A DNA stretch of 64,000 nucleotides. Source: JAJDUF01 sp965214295 (GTDB lineage: Bacteria > Chloroflexota > UBA11872 > UBA12225 > JAJDUF01). The position numbers were made by a program, and so were the translations under genes. Positions 42,990 through 50,900 of this stretch are shown here, piece after piece. Location: positions 2,976,001-3,040,000 of the forward strand of contig OZ243944.1 in assembly GCA_965214295.1 (NCBI GenBank), written 5' to 3'. The first letter of the stretch is position 1. Every line of letters begins with the position of its first letter. The notes under the pieces were generated by a model. The model saw only the letters and a list, made by a program, of their open reading frames with translations. It was not told the origin of the DNA and did no database searches.

Positions 42990-44249
42990 ATGAGTCAATC
43001 GGTCATCCGTGCGGCGCTGCTGGGTTATGGCATGTTCGGTGCCGATGTCGTGGTCGGCTCGCTCTGGGACCTGCACCGCAACGGCATTGCGCCCTACCTC
43101 GACCGCATCGGGCTGGACGATTTCAGCCGCGCCTATCAGGACGTGCAGTTCGAGCTGGTGGCCATCGGCACCCGCAGCGAGGCGTCGGCGCGGCGTGCCG
43201 AACGCGAGATGGCCGCCGCCACCGGCGGCACCGTCCGCGGCTATTGGGGCAAGACACCGTGGGAAGACATCCTGCGCGACTATCCCGACCTCGACGTGAT
43301 GCTCGTTGCCACGCCGGATCACCTGCACACCGCGCCGGTCCTCGCGGCCCTGCGGCGCGGCGTCCACGTCATCGTCGAAAAGCCGATGTGCCTTGATGTA
43401 CATGAAGCGGACGAGATCATCCGGGAAGCCGCGGCCCGGAACCTGATCGTCGGCGCCGACATGCACAAGCGGTACGACCCGGATCATCTGCGGATTTTCG
43501 AGAACCTGGCCCCGCAGCTCGGCCAGCCGCTCTATGCCCGCGGCGTGCTCGAAGAACCGCTGGAGGTCGCGACGGATATCTTCAAGTGGGTGGAGGACAG
43601 CGATCCGTTCACCTACGTCGGCATCCACTGGCTCGACCTCTTCCTGCACTTCCTCCGACTGACGCCGGTGAGCGTCTACGCCGTCGGCCAGAAGGGACGA
43701 CTACGCAGCGAGTTCGGCAAAGACACCTTCGACGCCGTACAGGTGCTCGTCACCCACCAAGGCGGCACGGCCATCACCTACGAGAACAACTGGCTCACAC
43801 CCGCCGATTTCGAGGGGCCGGTGAACCAGGACAGTCAGCTCGTGGGCTACTACGGTAAGGTCGAGTCCGATAGTCAGTATCGCGGCCTACGCTACTGGAT
43901 CGAGAACAAAGGATCGCGCACCTCCAACCTGCACTTCTTCCGCAAAGTGCGCCGGCCGGATGGCTCACTCGGCTCGCTCGGCTACGGCAAGGACAGCCTC
44001 GTGGATTGCCTGGAAAGGGTCTTCCGCCACAAGGTCTTGGGCACGCCGGTACGCGAAATGGCCGGCACCTATCCCGACGCCGCCTCCCAGCGTTGGCCGA
44101 CCATCGTCGTCCACGCCGCCAGAGCCGTCTTGCAACGCAACTGGGAGCATATCGAGGCCGGCGCACCGGCCGTCGCCACCGCCTCGCTCGCCGCCGACTC
44201 CATCATCATCCACGACCCCCTCCGCGGCGAGAACGTCGAGCTGCTGTAG
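42990..44249 (+). CDS. Gfo/Idh/MocA family oxidoreductase
   Basis: A 419-residue NAD(P)-dependent sugar oxidoreductase. The Rossmann N terminus (AALLGYGMFGADVV) is unusual in carrying YGMFG rather than GxGxxG. VATPDHLHTAPVLAALRRG, VIVEKPMCLDVHEAD (the EKP Lys) and the C-terminal beta-sheet domain are all present. Complete and in good codon context. It lies between a HAD remnant and a sugar-acid dehydratase gene, consistent with sugar catabolism. Confidence 0.9.
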   Translation: MSQSVIRAALLGYGMFGADVVVGSLWDLHRNGIAPYLDRIGLDDFSRAYQDVQFELVAIGTRSEASARRAEREMAAATGGTVRGYWGKTPWEDILRDYPDLDVMLVATPDHLHTAPVLAALRRGVHVIVEKPMCLDVHEADEIIREAAARNLIVGADMHKRYDPDHLRIFENLAPQLGQPLYARGVLEEPLEVATDIFKWVEDSDPFTYVGIHWLDLFLHFLRLTPVSVYAVGQKGRLRSEFGKDTFDAVQVLVTHQGGTAITYENNWLTPADFEGPVNQDSQLVGYYGKVESDSQYRGLRYWIENKGSRTSNLHFFRKVRRPDGSLGSLGYGKDSLVDCLERVFRHKVLGTPVREMAGTYPDAASQRWPTIVVHAARAVLQRNWEHIEAGAPAVATASLAADSIIIHDPLRGENVELL

Positions 44250-44624
44250 CCGGAGGTCCCCACCCGCTGTGCTTAAAGCCTATCCCAAAATCTTGACTGA
44301 GTTGGTACCATCCTCTGCCGATGGTGGAGAGGGCTAACCACTAACCGCCTGGCCGGAGCCACATGGTCCGGACGGTGCTGGTGGGAGGTGCTGACCGGCA
44401 AGGACGGCCAGTCCAACGGGGGACGGCTCTCGGGCCAGCCTCCCATGCCGCATAAGACTGCTCCCCCGGCCCCGGACAGTCCCCAAAACTGTCGTGTACT
44501 AAGCTGCGAAGCGGGGGGACGGGTACAGTGTGCTATGTCCCCATGGCTTGACCTGTACCTATCCCTGTCAAGGTCTGGCCTTGGGGTATTATCGAGGCTA
44601 TACCGCCGACGCTGAGGGGACGCG
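44250..44624. other. Intergenic region upstream of the sugar-acid dehydratase gene
   Basis: No gene seen. It includes the inverted repeat CTTGAC (44547-44552)/GTCAAG (44567-44572) with a 14-nt gap, and a TATTAT -10-like hexamer at 44587-44592, about 30 nt before the ATG at 44625. The inverted repeat is a candidate regulator site. Confidence 0.45.
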
Positions 44625-45761
44625 ATGAAGATTACCCGCTTACAGACGTACACCTTCTGGCGCGGCACCCGCAACGCGCTGCTGCTGAAGGTCGAGACCG
44701 ATGCGGGCCTTCATGGGTGGGGCGAGGGCAGCATGGAGTGGATGGAGGATGTAGTCGCTGCCGCTATCCACAACTATCGAGAGCTGCTGATCGGCCGCAA
44801 CCCGCTGCACAATCTCAGCCTGGTTGACGACCTCGCCCGGCGCTTCCCCTGGAAGGGCGGCCCGATCATCGGCAGCGCGCTCTCCGCCATTGACATTGCG
44901 CTCTGGGATATTGTCGGCAAGGCGCGTGGGGCGCCGGTGTATGAGTTGCTGGGCGGGGCGCGCCGCCGGAAGATGCGGGCTTATGCTAACTACACCTTCC
45001 TCGACGTGGATGAGGCGATCCGCCAGGCGCGGCACTGGACGGAGCAAGGGCTGACGGCGATGAAGGCCAATCCCGCCGAGCAGCGGCGCTGGCCGTGGGA
45101 CCTGCGGGCGATTGACGAGACGGTGGCGGTGCTCGCGGCGGTGCGGAAGGCCGTCGGGCCGCACGTGGACTTCCTGCTGGACGCCCACGGCAGCCCGACA
45201 CCGCTCCTGGCCGTGGCGCTCGCGGAGGCGATTGCTCCCTACCGGCCGATGTTCCTCGAGGAGCCAACCCAATGGGGCGACGTCGGGGCGCTGGCGGAAG
45301 TGGCGCAGCAGAGTCCGGTACCCATCGCTACCGGCGAGAAGCTGATGGCACTGACCGATTTCCGCAATCTGTGCGACGCCCGCGCGGCCGCTATTCTCCA
45401 GCCCGATGTGTGTCACGCCTACGGGATCACGGGCCTGCGCCGGATCGCCGAGCTGGCGGAGCTGTACCAGGTGTGGATTGCGCCACACAACGCCAACGGC
45501 CCGGTGGGGACCGCAGCGGCGCTGCACGTGGACGCCGCTATCCATAACTTCTTGATCCAGGAGGGCGGCGGCAACTACCGCGAGTTTTTCTCGCTCCTGC
45601 AGGAGCCGTATCCCTACGAGGTGGTAGATGGCTATTTTCGGCTGTCGGGTCGGCCGGGCCTGGGCGTGGAGGTAGACGAGGCGGCGCTGGCCGCGCTGCC
45701 GCCGCAGCGGATGCCGATACGCCAATACCGGCATGAGGACGGTAGCTGGTCGGGGTGGTAG
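44625..45761 (+). CDS. Galactonate-dehydratase-like enolase-superfamily enzyme
   Basis: A 378-residue enzyme with Asp186-x-His188 (LLDAHGS), Glu213 (FLEEPTQ), Glu238 (TGEKL), Asp261 and His288 (IAPHNANGP). The spacing and the Asp-x-His pair closely match D-galactonate dehydratase (DgoD), in which the two His act as acid and base. It likely dehydrates a sugar acid to a 2-keto-3-deoxy acid, perhaps coupled to the upstream Gfo/Idh oxidoreductase. The exact sugar is not predictable. Confidence 0.87.
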   Translation: MKITRLQTYTFWRGTRNALLLKVETDAGLHGWGEGSMEWMEDVVAAAIHNYRELLIGRNPLHNLSLVDDLARRFPWKGGPIIGSALSAIDIALWDIVGKARGAPVYELLGGARRRKMRAYANYTFLDVDEAIRQARHWTEQGLTAMKANPAEQRRWPWDLRAIDETVAVLAAVRKAVGPHVDFLLDAHGSPTPLLAVALAEAIAPYRPMFLEEPTQWGDVGALAEVAQQSPVPIATGEKLMALTDFRNLCDARAAAILQPDVCHAYGITGLRRIAELAELYQVWIAPHNANGPVGTAAALHVDAAIHNFLIQEGGGNYREFFSLLQEPYPYEVVDGYFRLSGRPGLGVEVDEAALAALPPQRMPIRQYRHEDGSWSGW

Positions 45762-45797
45762 CCGGCCTGGACGGTAAGCGGCTGAGGTATCAGGGCC

Positions 45798-46010
45798 TCA
45801 TGGCCGCGCAACGCCGGGACCTTCGAGTGACGGCGGCGGTTCATCGAAGTCACTGCCATTCCGCTCTGCTGCCAGTCTGCGGGCGTTCCAGGCTTCCCAC
45901 TCCTCGAACGCCGCCTGCCGACCCTCCCGCCGGCGCTCTTCCTGCCATTGCCGGCGCTTTTCCCGCCACTCATCCCGCTTATCCAACGCCCAGCTGGCGA
46001 TGACCATCAT
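45798..46010 (-). CDS. Small charged protein with a hydrophobic N terminus
   Basis: A 70-residue protein. A short hydrophobic start (MMVIASWAL) is followed by a highly charged Arg/Glu/Trp helix (WREKRRQWQEERRREG). AGGAGG sits 4 nt before the ATG at 46010, which supports translation. The frame extends further upstream but without a ribosome site. No family was recognised. Confidence 0.6.
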   Translation of the reverse strand: MMVIASWALDKRDEWREKRRQWQEERRREGRQAAFEEWEAWNARRLAAERNGSDFDEPPPSLEGPGVARP

Positions 46011-46152
46011 GCTGCCTCCTATCTCGGTGATGACCAGTGATATGGTTGCCGTGGCTATAGACAGTGTGGCCACCAGCCCCCAAAATCCTTCGGGTGTTTT
46101 CGCATTGCCGCTGGCAAAAAGGTAGCCGATGCCAGCCCGCCGGACACGCGCG

Positions 46153-47319
46153 TCACCGTTTCCCGTCGAAGGTGATTACCAGGGTGTCGCCCTCGAACCG
46201 GGCGCCAGCAACGTCTTGCTGGGCGAGGACGTAGGGCAGGACGATGTTGCGCCGCACACTACCGATTCGCACGACCAATTCCTCGCCGGTACGCAGCAGG
46301 TTGACCTGTTCTTTGGTGGCCAACGGCAAGGGTAGACGGAGCGTGTAGGTATCGCCGTCGCGCCGGACGACATGGGAGCGGCCCGCGAAGTGCTTGGCCG
46401 CGGGGTCTTTGTCGGCAAAGAGGACTTCCCCCATCTGCCGCAGACGCTCCAGGCCAACGACCTCTTCCTGGAACCAGGGGATCGTGACCAAGGGGATCGG
46501 CGCAAAGGCGTCGGCGATGTCGGCCAAGTGGCGTTGCTGGGCCGCCAGCCATGCGCTGAAGTAGCCCTCCTGTGCTCCTGGGGGGAGCACGCGATTGCAG
46601 ACGATCAGGTCGGTCTGGTACTCGTACAGGTTGAGCTGGGTGAGCGTGCGTTGAGCTTCCTTGATGACCATTTTCTCCGGGTTGAGCACCAAGCGCATGC
46701 TGGCATCGGGGCCGACCAGCAGGTCGTGGAGCAGCGCCAGCCGGCGGAACAGGTCTTCTACCGCGTCGAACACCGGCTCGTCCGGGACGGGGATACCGGT
46801 CATCGGGCGCAGGATGGGGCGCACCACCTTGGCGACCTGGCGCTCTAGGGGCAGGATTTTCTCCAGCCACCAGCGCCCCACCTCCGGGAACGTCAGTAGG
46901 CGCAGCGTTTCGGCGGTCGGGGCGCAGTCAACGATGATAATGTCGTAGTTGCCACTGCTATGGTGCTCGTTGATCCACAGTAGGCTGGCCAGCTCCTCCA
47001 TGCCCGGGAGGACGGCGATCTCTTCCGAAACCACCTCGTCGAGGCCGCGCCAGGTGAACAGCGAGTGGAGCCACTCTTGGATGGTACCCCAGTAGAGCCG
47101 CATGTTGTGAAAGATGTCCGTCTCTTGGCCCCAGAGATGGGGTGCAATCTCTACCGGCTCGGCGCCGAGCGGTAGATCGAACGAATCCGCGAGGCTGTGC
47201 GCCGGGTCGGTACTGAGCACGATGGTCCGCAGCCCCTGGGCGGCGCAATGCACGGCGGTCGCGGCGGCGACGCTCGTCTTGCCGACGCCGCCCTTGCCGG
47301 TGTAGAGGATGATTCGCAT
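46153..47319 (-). CDS. ArsA/GET3-family ATPase
   Basis: A 388-residue ATPase. It has the deviant Walker A YTGKGGVGKTS (about 7-17), the switch VLSTDPAHSLADSFD, IIVDCAPTAETLRLL, and a C-terminal domain of about 80 residues that resembles the HSP20/alpha-crystallin-like tail of bacterial ArsA homologs. No arsenite-binding Cys triplet or arsB/arsR gene is visible. Targeting of tail-anchored proteins or another chaperone role is therefore as likely as arsenite transport. Confidence 0.87.
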   Translation of the reverse strand: MRIILYTGKGGVGKTSVAAATAVHCAAQGLRTIVLSTDPAHSLADSFDLPLGAEPVEIAPHLWGQETDIFHNMRLYWGTIQEWLHSLFTWRGLDEVVSEEIAVLPGMEELASLLWINEHHSSGNYDIIIVDCAPTAETLRLLTFPEVGRWWLEKILPLERQVAKVVRPILRPMTGIPVPDEPVFDAVEDLFRRLALLHDLLVGPDASMRLVLNPEKMVIKEAQRTLTQLNLYEYQTDLIVCNRVLPPGAQEGYFSAWLAAQQRHLADIADAFAPIPLVTIPWFQEEVVGLERLRQMGEVLFADKDPAAKHFAGRSHVVRRDGDTYTLRLPLPLATKEQVNLLRTGEELVVRIGSVRRNIVLPYVLAQQDVAGARFEGDTLVITFDGKR

Positions 47320-47488
47320 GGTAGCTTTGGAGCCTCCTTAGTCGTAGTATATCCGGCTCGTTCCGCCGGCCGGAATAGGTAAGCCACAGAGCGCACAGAG
47401 GGGATGGCTACGGCGCCTCCGGCAGACATGGTGGCATACTCCTTGGCAACGTGCCGCGCTGCGGCGCAGTTATCGCACCGGAGGTGGA

Positions 47489-48514
47489 GTGCTCGATGCA
47501 GTATCGCAGAACTGGGCTAGGGCACCGGTCGACGTGGTGGGACCGGTGTCTACGGCGATGAGCGCATCAATGCCCGGCGCCGTCCGGCGCTGGTACAAGG
47601 GCGAGCTGCACTTCCACTGCGAACGGAGCACGATGCCGGAGATGCTGGCGGCCTACCGGCGGCGGCGCTACGATTTCTGCGTCAGCACCGAGCACGATGC
47701 GGTTCACCAGCAGGCGCCGTACTGCGGGCCGGACGGTCTTTGCCAGCCGACGGACCGGGCGGAGGTGGACCGGCCGCTGCTGCTCGTCGGTGGCTCGGAG
47801 ATGAGCCTGACCTTTCCCGGCACCCCGGCGGACGGAGTTGCCGCGGCCACCGGGAAGCCCGTCCACGTGGGCGCCTTTCCTATGAGAGCGCCCGTTGAGA
47901 AGCATGCGCCCACGTGGACGATCTTCAGGCAGCTACGCCAGCTAGACCGGCCGCCGCTCATCGTGGTCAATCATCCGCTGGCCGGGTCGCCGGAGCGGCA
48001 CTGGTCGGCGGAGGATGTGAGCGCGGCCATCGAGCACGGCGCAACGCACTTGGAGTTGAATCCCCGCAATCACGGTATCGAGGCGGGTCTGCACCTCTGG
48101 GATGCCGTCCTGAGCCGGGGGCAGCTGATCTACGGCATCCTAACCAACGACGCGCACGAGGTGGCGAACATCGGGCGCTATGGCGCGACGCTGGTGCAGG
48201 CTGCGGCGCTTACGACCGCGGCCATTGTGGCCGGGCTGCGACGGGGCGCGTGCTACGCCCTCGAATCGGGCTGCCGCGCGCGGCTGAATCACGTGCAGCG
48301 CGACGGCCGAGATATCGCGGCCGCCGTCACCGACGCGCAGGAGCTGCACTTCATCGGCGCCGAGGGCCGCACCTTGCACTCCGTATATTCAGCAGCCGGG
48401 CACTACCAGGCGCCCGCGGCAGAGGGCTACGTGCGGATCGAGGCGGTAGACGACGATGGCCGGCGGCTGTTCACCCAGCCGATCCGGCTGGACGAGGGGG
48501 TGAAGGGGAGGTAG
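47489..48514 (+). CDS. CehA/McbA-type PHP-domain metallohydrolase
   Basis: A protein of about 341 residues. The PHP-like motif GELHFHCERSTMPEMLAAY and the downstream FCVSTEHDAVH supply His and Asp metal ligands, followed by VVNHPLAG and later THLELNPRNHG and LTNDAHEV. The family contains phosphoesterases and carbaryl/1-naphthyl-carbamate hydrolases. The GTG at 47489 is one start; an ATG near residue 25 (MSASMPG) is another. Confidence 0.75.
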   Translation: MLDAVSQNWARAPVDVVGPVSTAMSASMPGAVRRWYKGELHFHCERSTMPEMLAAYRRRRYDFCVSTEHDAVHQQAPYCGPDGLCQPTDRAEVDRPLLLVGGSEMSLTFPGTPADGVAAATGKPVHVGAFPMRAPVEKHAPTWTIFRQLRQLDRPPLIVVNHPLAGSPERHWSAEDVSAAIEHGATHLELNPRNHGIEAGLHLWDAVLSRGQLIYGILTNDAHEVANIGRYGATLVQAAALTTAAIVAGLRRGACYALESGCRARLNHVQRDGRDIAAAVTDAQELHFIGAEGRTLHSVYSAAGHYQAPAAEGYVRIEAVDDDGRRLFTQPIRLDEGVKGR

Positions 48515-48537
48515 TAGCTCTCCTGTTATGGGGAATC

Positions 48538-48852
48538 ATGGACATCTCTGAGCCGGACATCGCTCTCGGCCCACGTATGCGCTGGCTGTGCGCCGTTGTC
48601 GGGCTGCTGGCGGTGGTTGGCGGCGTAGCGATCCTGGCCGTCGGTCGTGGGGGCGCGGCCGTCACGGCGGGGATGGGGCTGCTGTTCGCGGGAGCGGGTG
48701 CCGTCTGGCTCGCCATCGCCGCGCCTCACTCCCTGACGGGCCAACGCCGCATGGATGGTAGCAGGGGTGGTGCGGCGTTGGCCCGTCACCCGGCCCCCTC
48801 TCCATCGCCAAGTGATAGAGAGGGGGAGTCTGTCGGAGGCACGCGGAGTTAG
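48538..48852 (+). CDS. Small two-helix membrane protein
   Basis: A 104-residue protein with two hydrophobic helices (about 14-31 and 39-57) and a C-terminal tail derived from a CCCCCTCTCC/GAGAGGGGG palindromic repeat (translated as PSPSPSDREGESVGG). It starts 23 bp after the PHP gene and is probably co-transcribed. Function unknown. Confidence 0.6.
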   Translation: MDISEPDIALGPRMRWLCAVVGLLAVVGGVAILAVGRGGAAVTAGMGLLFAGAGAVWLAIAAPHSLTGQRRMDGSRGGAALARHPAPSPSPSDREGESVGGTRS

Positions 48853-49033
48853 GAGGCCGGGGCGCGCGTAGGGGCGGAGAAAGGGCTGGGGAAGGGGGCT
48901 GGATACCCGTCGGCGAGGGTGTGGTCACACTCGCTACCGGCACTGCGCTGGCACGTTGATCCGGTAGCAGAAACCGGTACCGCGCTGTATAGTTCCGAGC
49001 AGTTAGCAACAGTTGGGAGAGGGAAGAGACAGA

Positions 49034-50239
49034 ATGACACGCAGCTTGCGTTGGCGGCGGCCGATGATGCTCCCATGCGTCGCTATTGTGCTGGGATTGC
49101 TCGCGCTCGCGCTCTGGGCCGCACCGGCGAATGCCGCCGAGTTTCGCGGCAGTGACGGCACGGTGCGGATCGGCCCCAACGAAACCATAGACGGAGACCT
49201 GTTCGTTGCTGGGCAAAATATCATCGTCGAGGGCACAGTCAACGGGGATGTGTTTGCCGCCGGAACGACGATCACTATTCGCGGGACGATCAACGGCAGC
49301 GTGAATGCCGCGGGCACACGCATTGAGATCGAGGTGCCAATCGAGCGTGGGGTCCGCGCCGCCGGGCAGGAGATCACCATTGCCGCGCCCGTAGGCCGTG
49401 ATGTCATCATCTTGGGGCAAACCGTCGAGGTCACCGGCGACGGTCGTGTCGGCGGTGACGCCATCTTCTTCGCCAGCGATGTCACGCTGGCCGGTGATAT
49501 CGGGCAACGGGTGCTGGGTGGTGCTGACACGCTGCGCTTGGCGGCAGCCGTCGGTCAGGGCGTAGAAGTCGAGGTCAACAACCTGGTGGTCGAGCCGAGC
49601 GCGCGGATCAATGGTGATCTGCGGTACCGCAGCGATAATGAGGCGCAGCTTGCAGCCGGTGTTGTGACGGGGCAGGTGGTGCGCCAGGCGGCGCGCACGA
49701 ACTTCTCGGCCGACGCCGGCGAAGCCGGCCGGAATGCAATCCGCGGGGGGCTAGCGTGGGTTGTTGTGCTATCGCTGTTCGGCCTCTTGTTCCTCGTCTG
49801 GCCTCGAGGTTGGATGGAGGGCACCGTGACCCAGCTGCGGCAGCGGCCTTGGATCAGCCTGCTGATGGGTGCTCTTGTGGGCATTTTCACCGTGCCGGCG
49901 ATTGTCATCGTGGGCGCCGTTGTGCTACTGATCTTCGGGCTGGTGTTCGGCCCCGTTGGCGTCTTCCTTACAATGCCTTTGCCGCTCGCCGCGCTGGGCC
50001 TCTATGCGCTGGCGCTCTACGTCAGTCCGGTATTCGTGGCCTTGCTCATCGGGCGCCTGCTGGTGGGGCGCTTCGGCCAGACCGGCTTCTGGGCGTTGCT
50101 GGTAGGACTGATCGTGCTTGCGCTGCTGGGAGCCATCCCCTATGTAGGCTGGGCGGTAGGAATCTTGGCCGCGATGCTCGGTCTCGGCGCTACCCTGCTG
50201 GCCAGCCCGGATCGCGACGCCGCGCAGCCGACGGCCTAG
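49034..50239 (+). CDS. Exported bactofilin-like protein with C-terminal membrane helices
   Basis: A 401-residue protein. It has a signal peptide (about 10-35, ending ANAAE), then a right-handed beta-helix of bactofilin type with repeated G-x-N-G-D/S units (GTVNGDVFAAGTTITIRG). About four membrane helices follow from residue 240 (VVVLSLFGLLFLVWP, LLMGALVGIFTVPAIVIVG, then two more). Polymer-forming domains fused to membrane helices are common in Chloroflexota-like genomes. It is probably a membrane-associated scaffold facing outside. GGGAGAGGGAAG precedes the ATG at 49034. Confidence 0.82.
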   Translation: MTRSLRWRRPMMLPCVAIVLGLLALALWAAPANAAEFRGSDGTVRIGPNETIDGDLFVAGQNIIVEGTVNGDVFAAGTTITIRGTINGSVNAAGTRIEIEVPIERGVRAAGQEITIAAPVGRDVIILGQTVEVTGDGRVGGDAIFFASDVTLAGDIGQRVLGGADTLRLAAAVGQGVEVEVNNLVVEPSARINGDLRYRSDNEAQLAAGVVTGQVVRQAARTNFSADAGEAGRNAIRGGLAWVVVLSLFGLLFLVWPRGWMEGTVTQLRQRPWISLLMGALVGIFTVPAIVIVGAVVLLIFGLVFGPVGVFLTMPLPLAALGLYALALYVSPVFVALLIGRLLVGRFGQTGFWALLVGLIVLALLGAIPYVGWAVGILAAMLGLGATLLASPDRDAAQPTA

Positions 50240-50330
50240 CTTGGCCTCCCCCCTGGCCCCTCTCCACAGCAAGCGGGGAGGGGGAGTCTGCTGCCCGTCA
50301 TTGCTCTGAACAGAGGTTGTCAGGTGGTCT

Positions 50331-50356
50331 GGATTGCCGCTTGCGCCGCAATGACG
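50331..50356 (-). repeat. REP-like palindrome, inverted orientation
   Basis: GGATTGCCGC and GCCGCAATGAC, the complement of the GTCATTGCGGC...AATCC type. A partial copy begins at 50297. Confidence 0.7.
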
Positions 50357-50398
50357 GGGGGCAGTGTGTCCCGCTGGGTCAGCTCGGCCTTGGGGTCC

Positions 50399-50647
50399 TC
50401 AGGCGGCATAGAGCAGGTGTCCTTCGCGCTCGGCGGTCGCCGGCAGTGAGGCGACCACCCCATGCTGCCGCTCGGAGCGTTCTCGGCTTATCACCAGCAC
50501 GTCTACCGCCGCTCCCAACCCCCACAGCACGCCGTAGGCACGCCGGTGGAGACGGTAGGACGATCCGACGACATCCGGCACCATGACGACCGGCGAGAGC
50601 TGTTCATCGAAGTACGTCTTATTCAACCGCTCTACTAGGATATCCAT
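50399..50647 (-). CDS. Truncated nucleotidyltransferase-like protein
   Basis: An 82-residue protein. Its second half (SYRLHRRAYGVLWGLGAAVDVLVISRERSER and on) matches the C-terminal part of small MNT-type nucleotidyltransferases. The preceding catalytic Gly-Ser...Asp-x-Asp segment is absent; only a VVMVPD remnant remains. It is likely the decayed half of a HEPN/MNT-type TA module. No HEPN gene is adjacent. Confidence 0.6.
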   Translation of the reverse strand: MDILVERLNKTYFDEQLSPVVMVPDVVGSSYRLHRRAYGVLWGLGAAVDVLVISRERSERQHGVVASLPATAEREGHLLYAA

Positions 50648-50900
50648 GTGTGCCTCCTTGTGAGTGGGCGTGGATATCCTGCGAACTCGGCGGCTACCGG
50701 TGGTGAAGCACTCCCCCCTGTGCTGCGCCCGCTACGACATACCGTAGCCCGCTAGAGTCGCTTCAAGTGTGTGACAATTGTGCAACGCCGCGGGTGCCGA
50801 GGGCTAGGCGCGTTGCCCAACCGGGGACTTCGGAGTACCATGTTAGGTCCAACGGAACGTCACGTTAGGCAGAGGGCGGGCGGAACCCACGGGGGTAGCC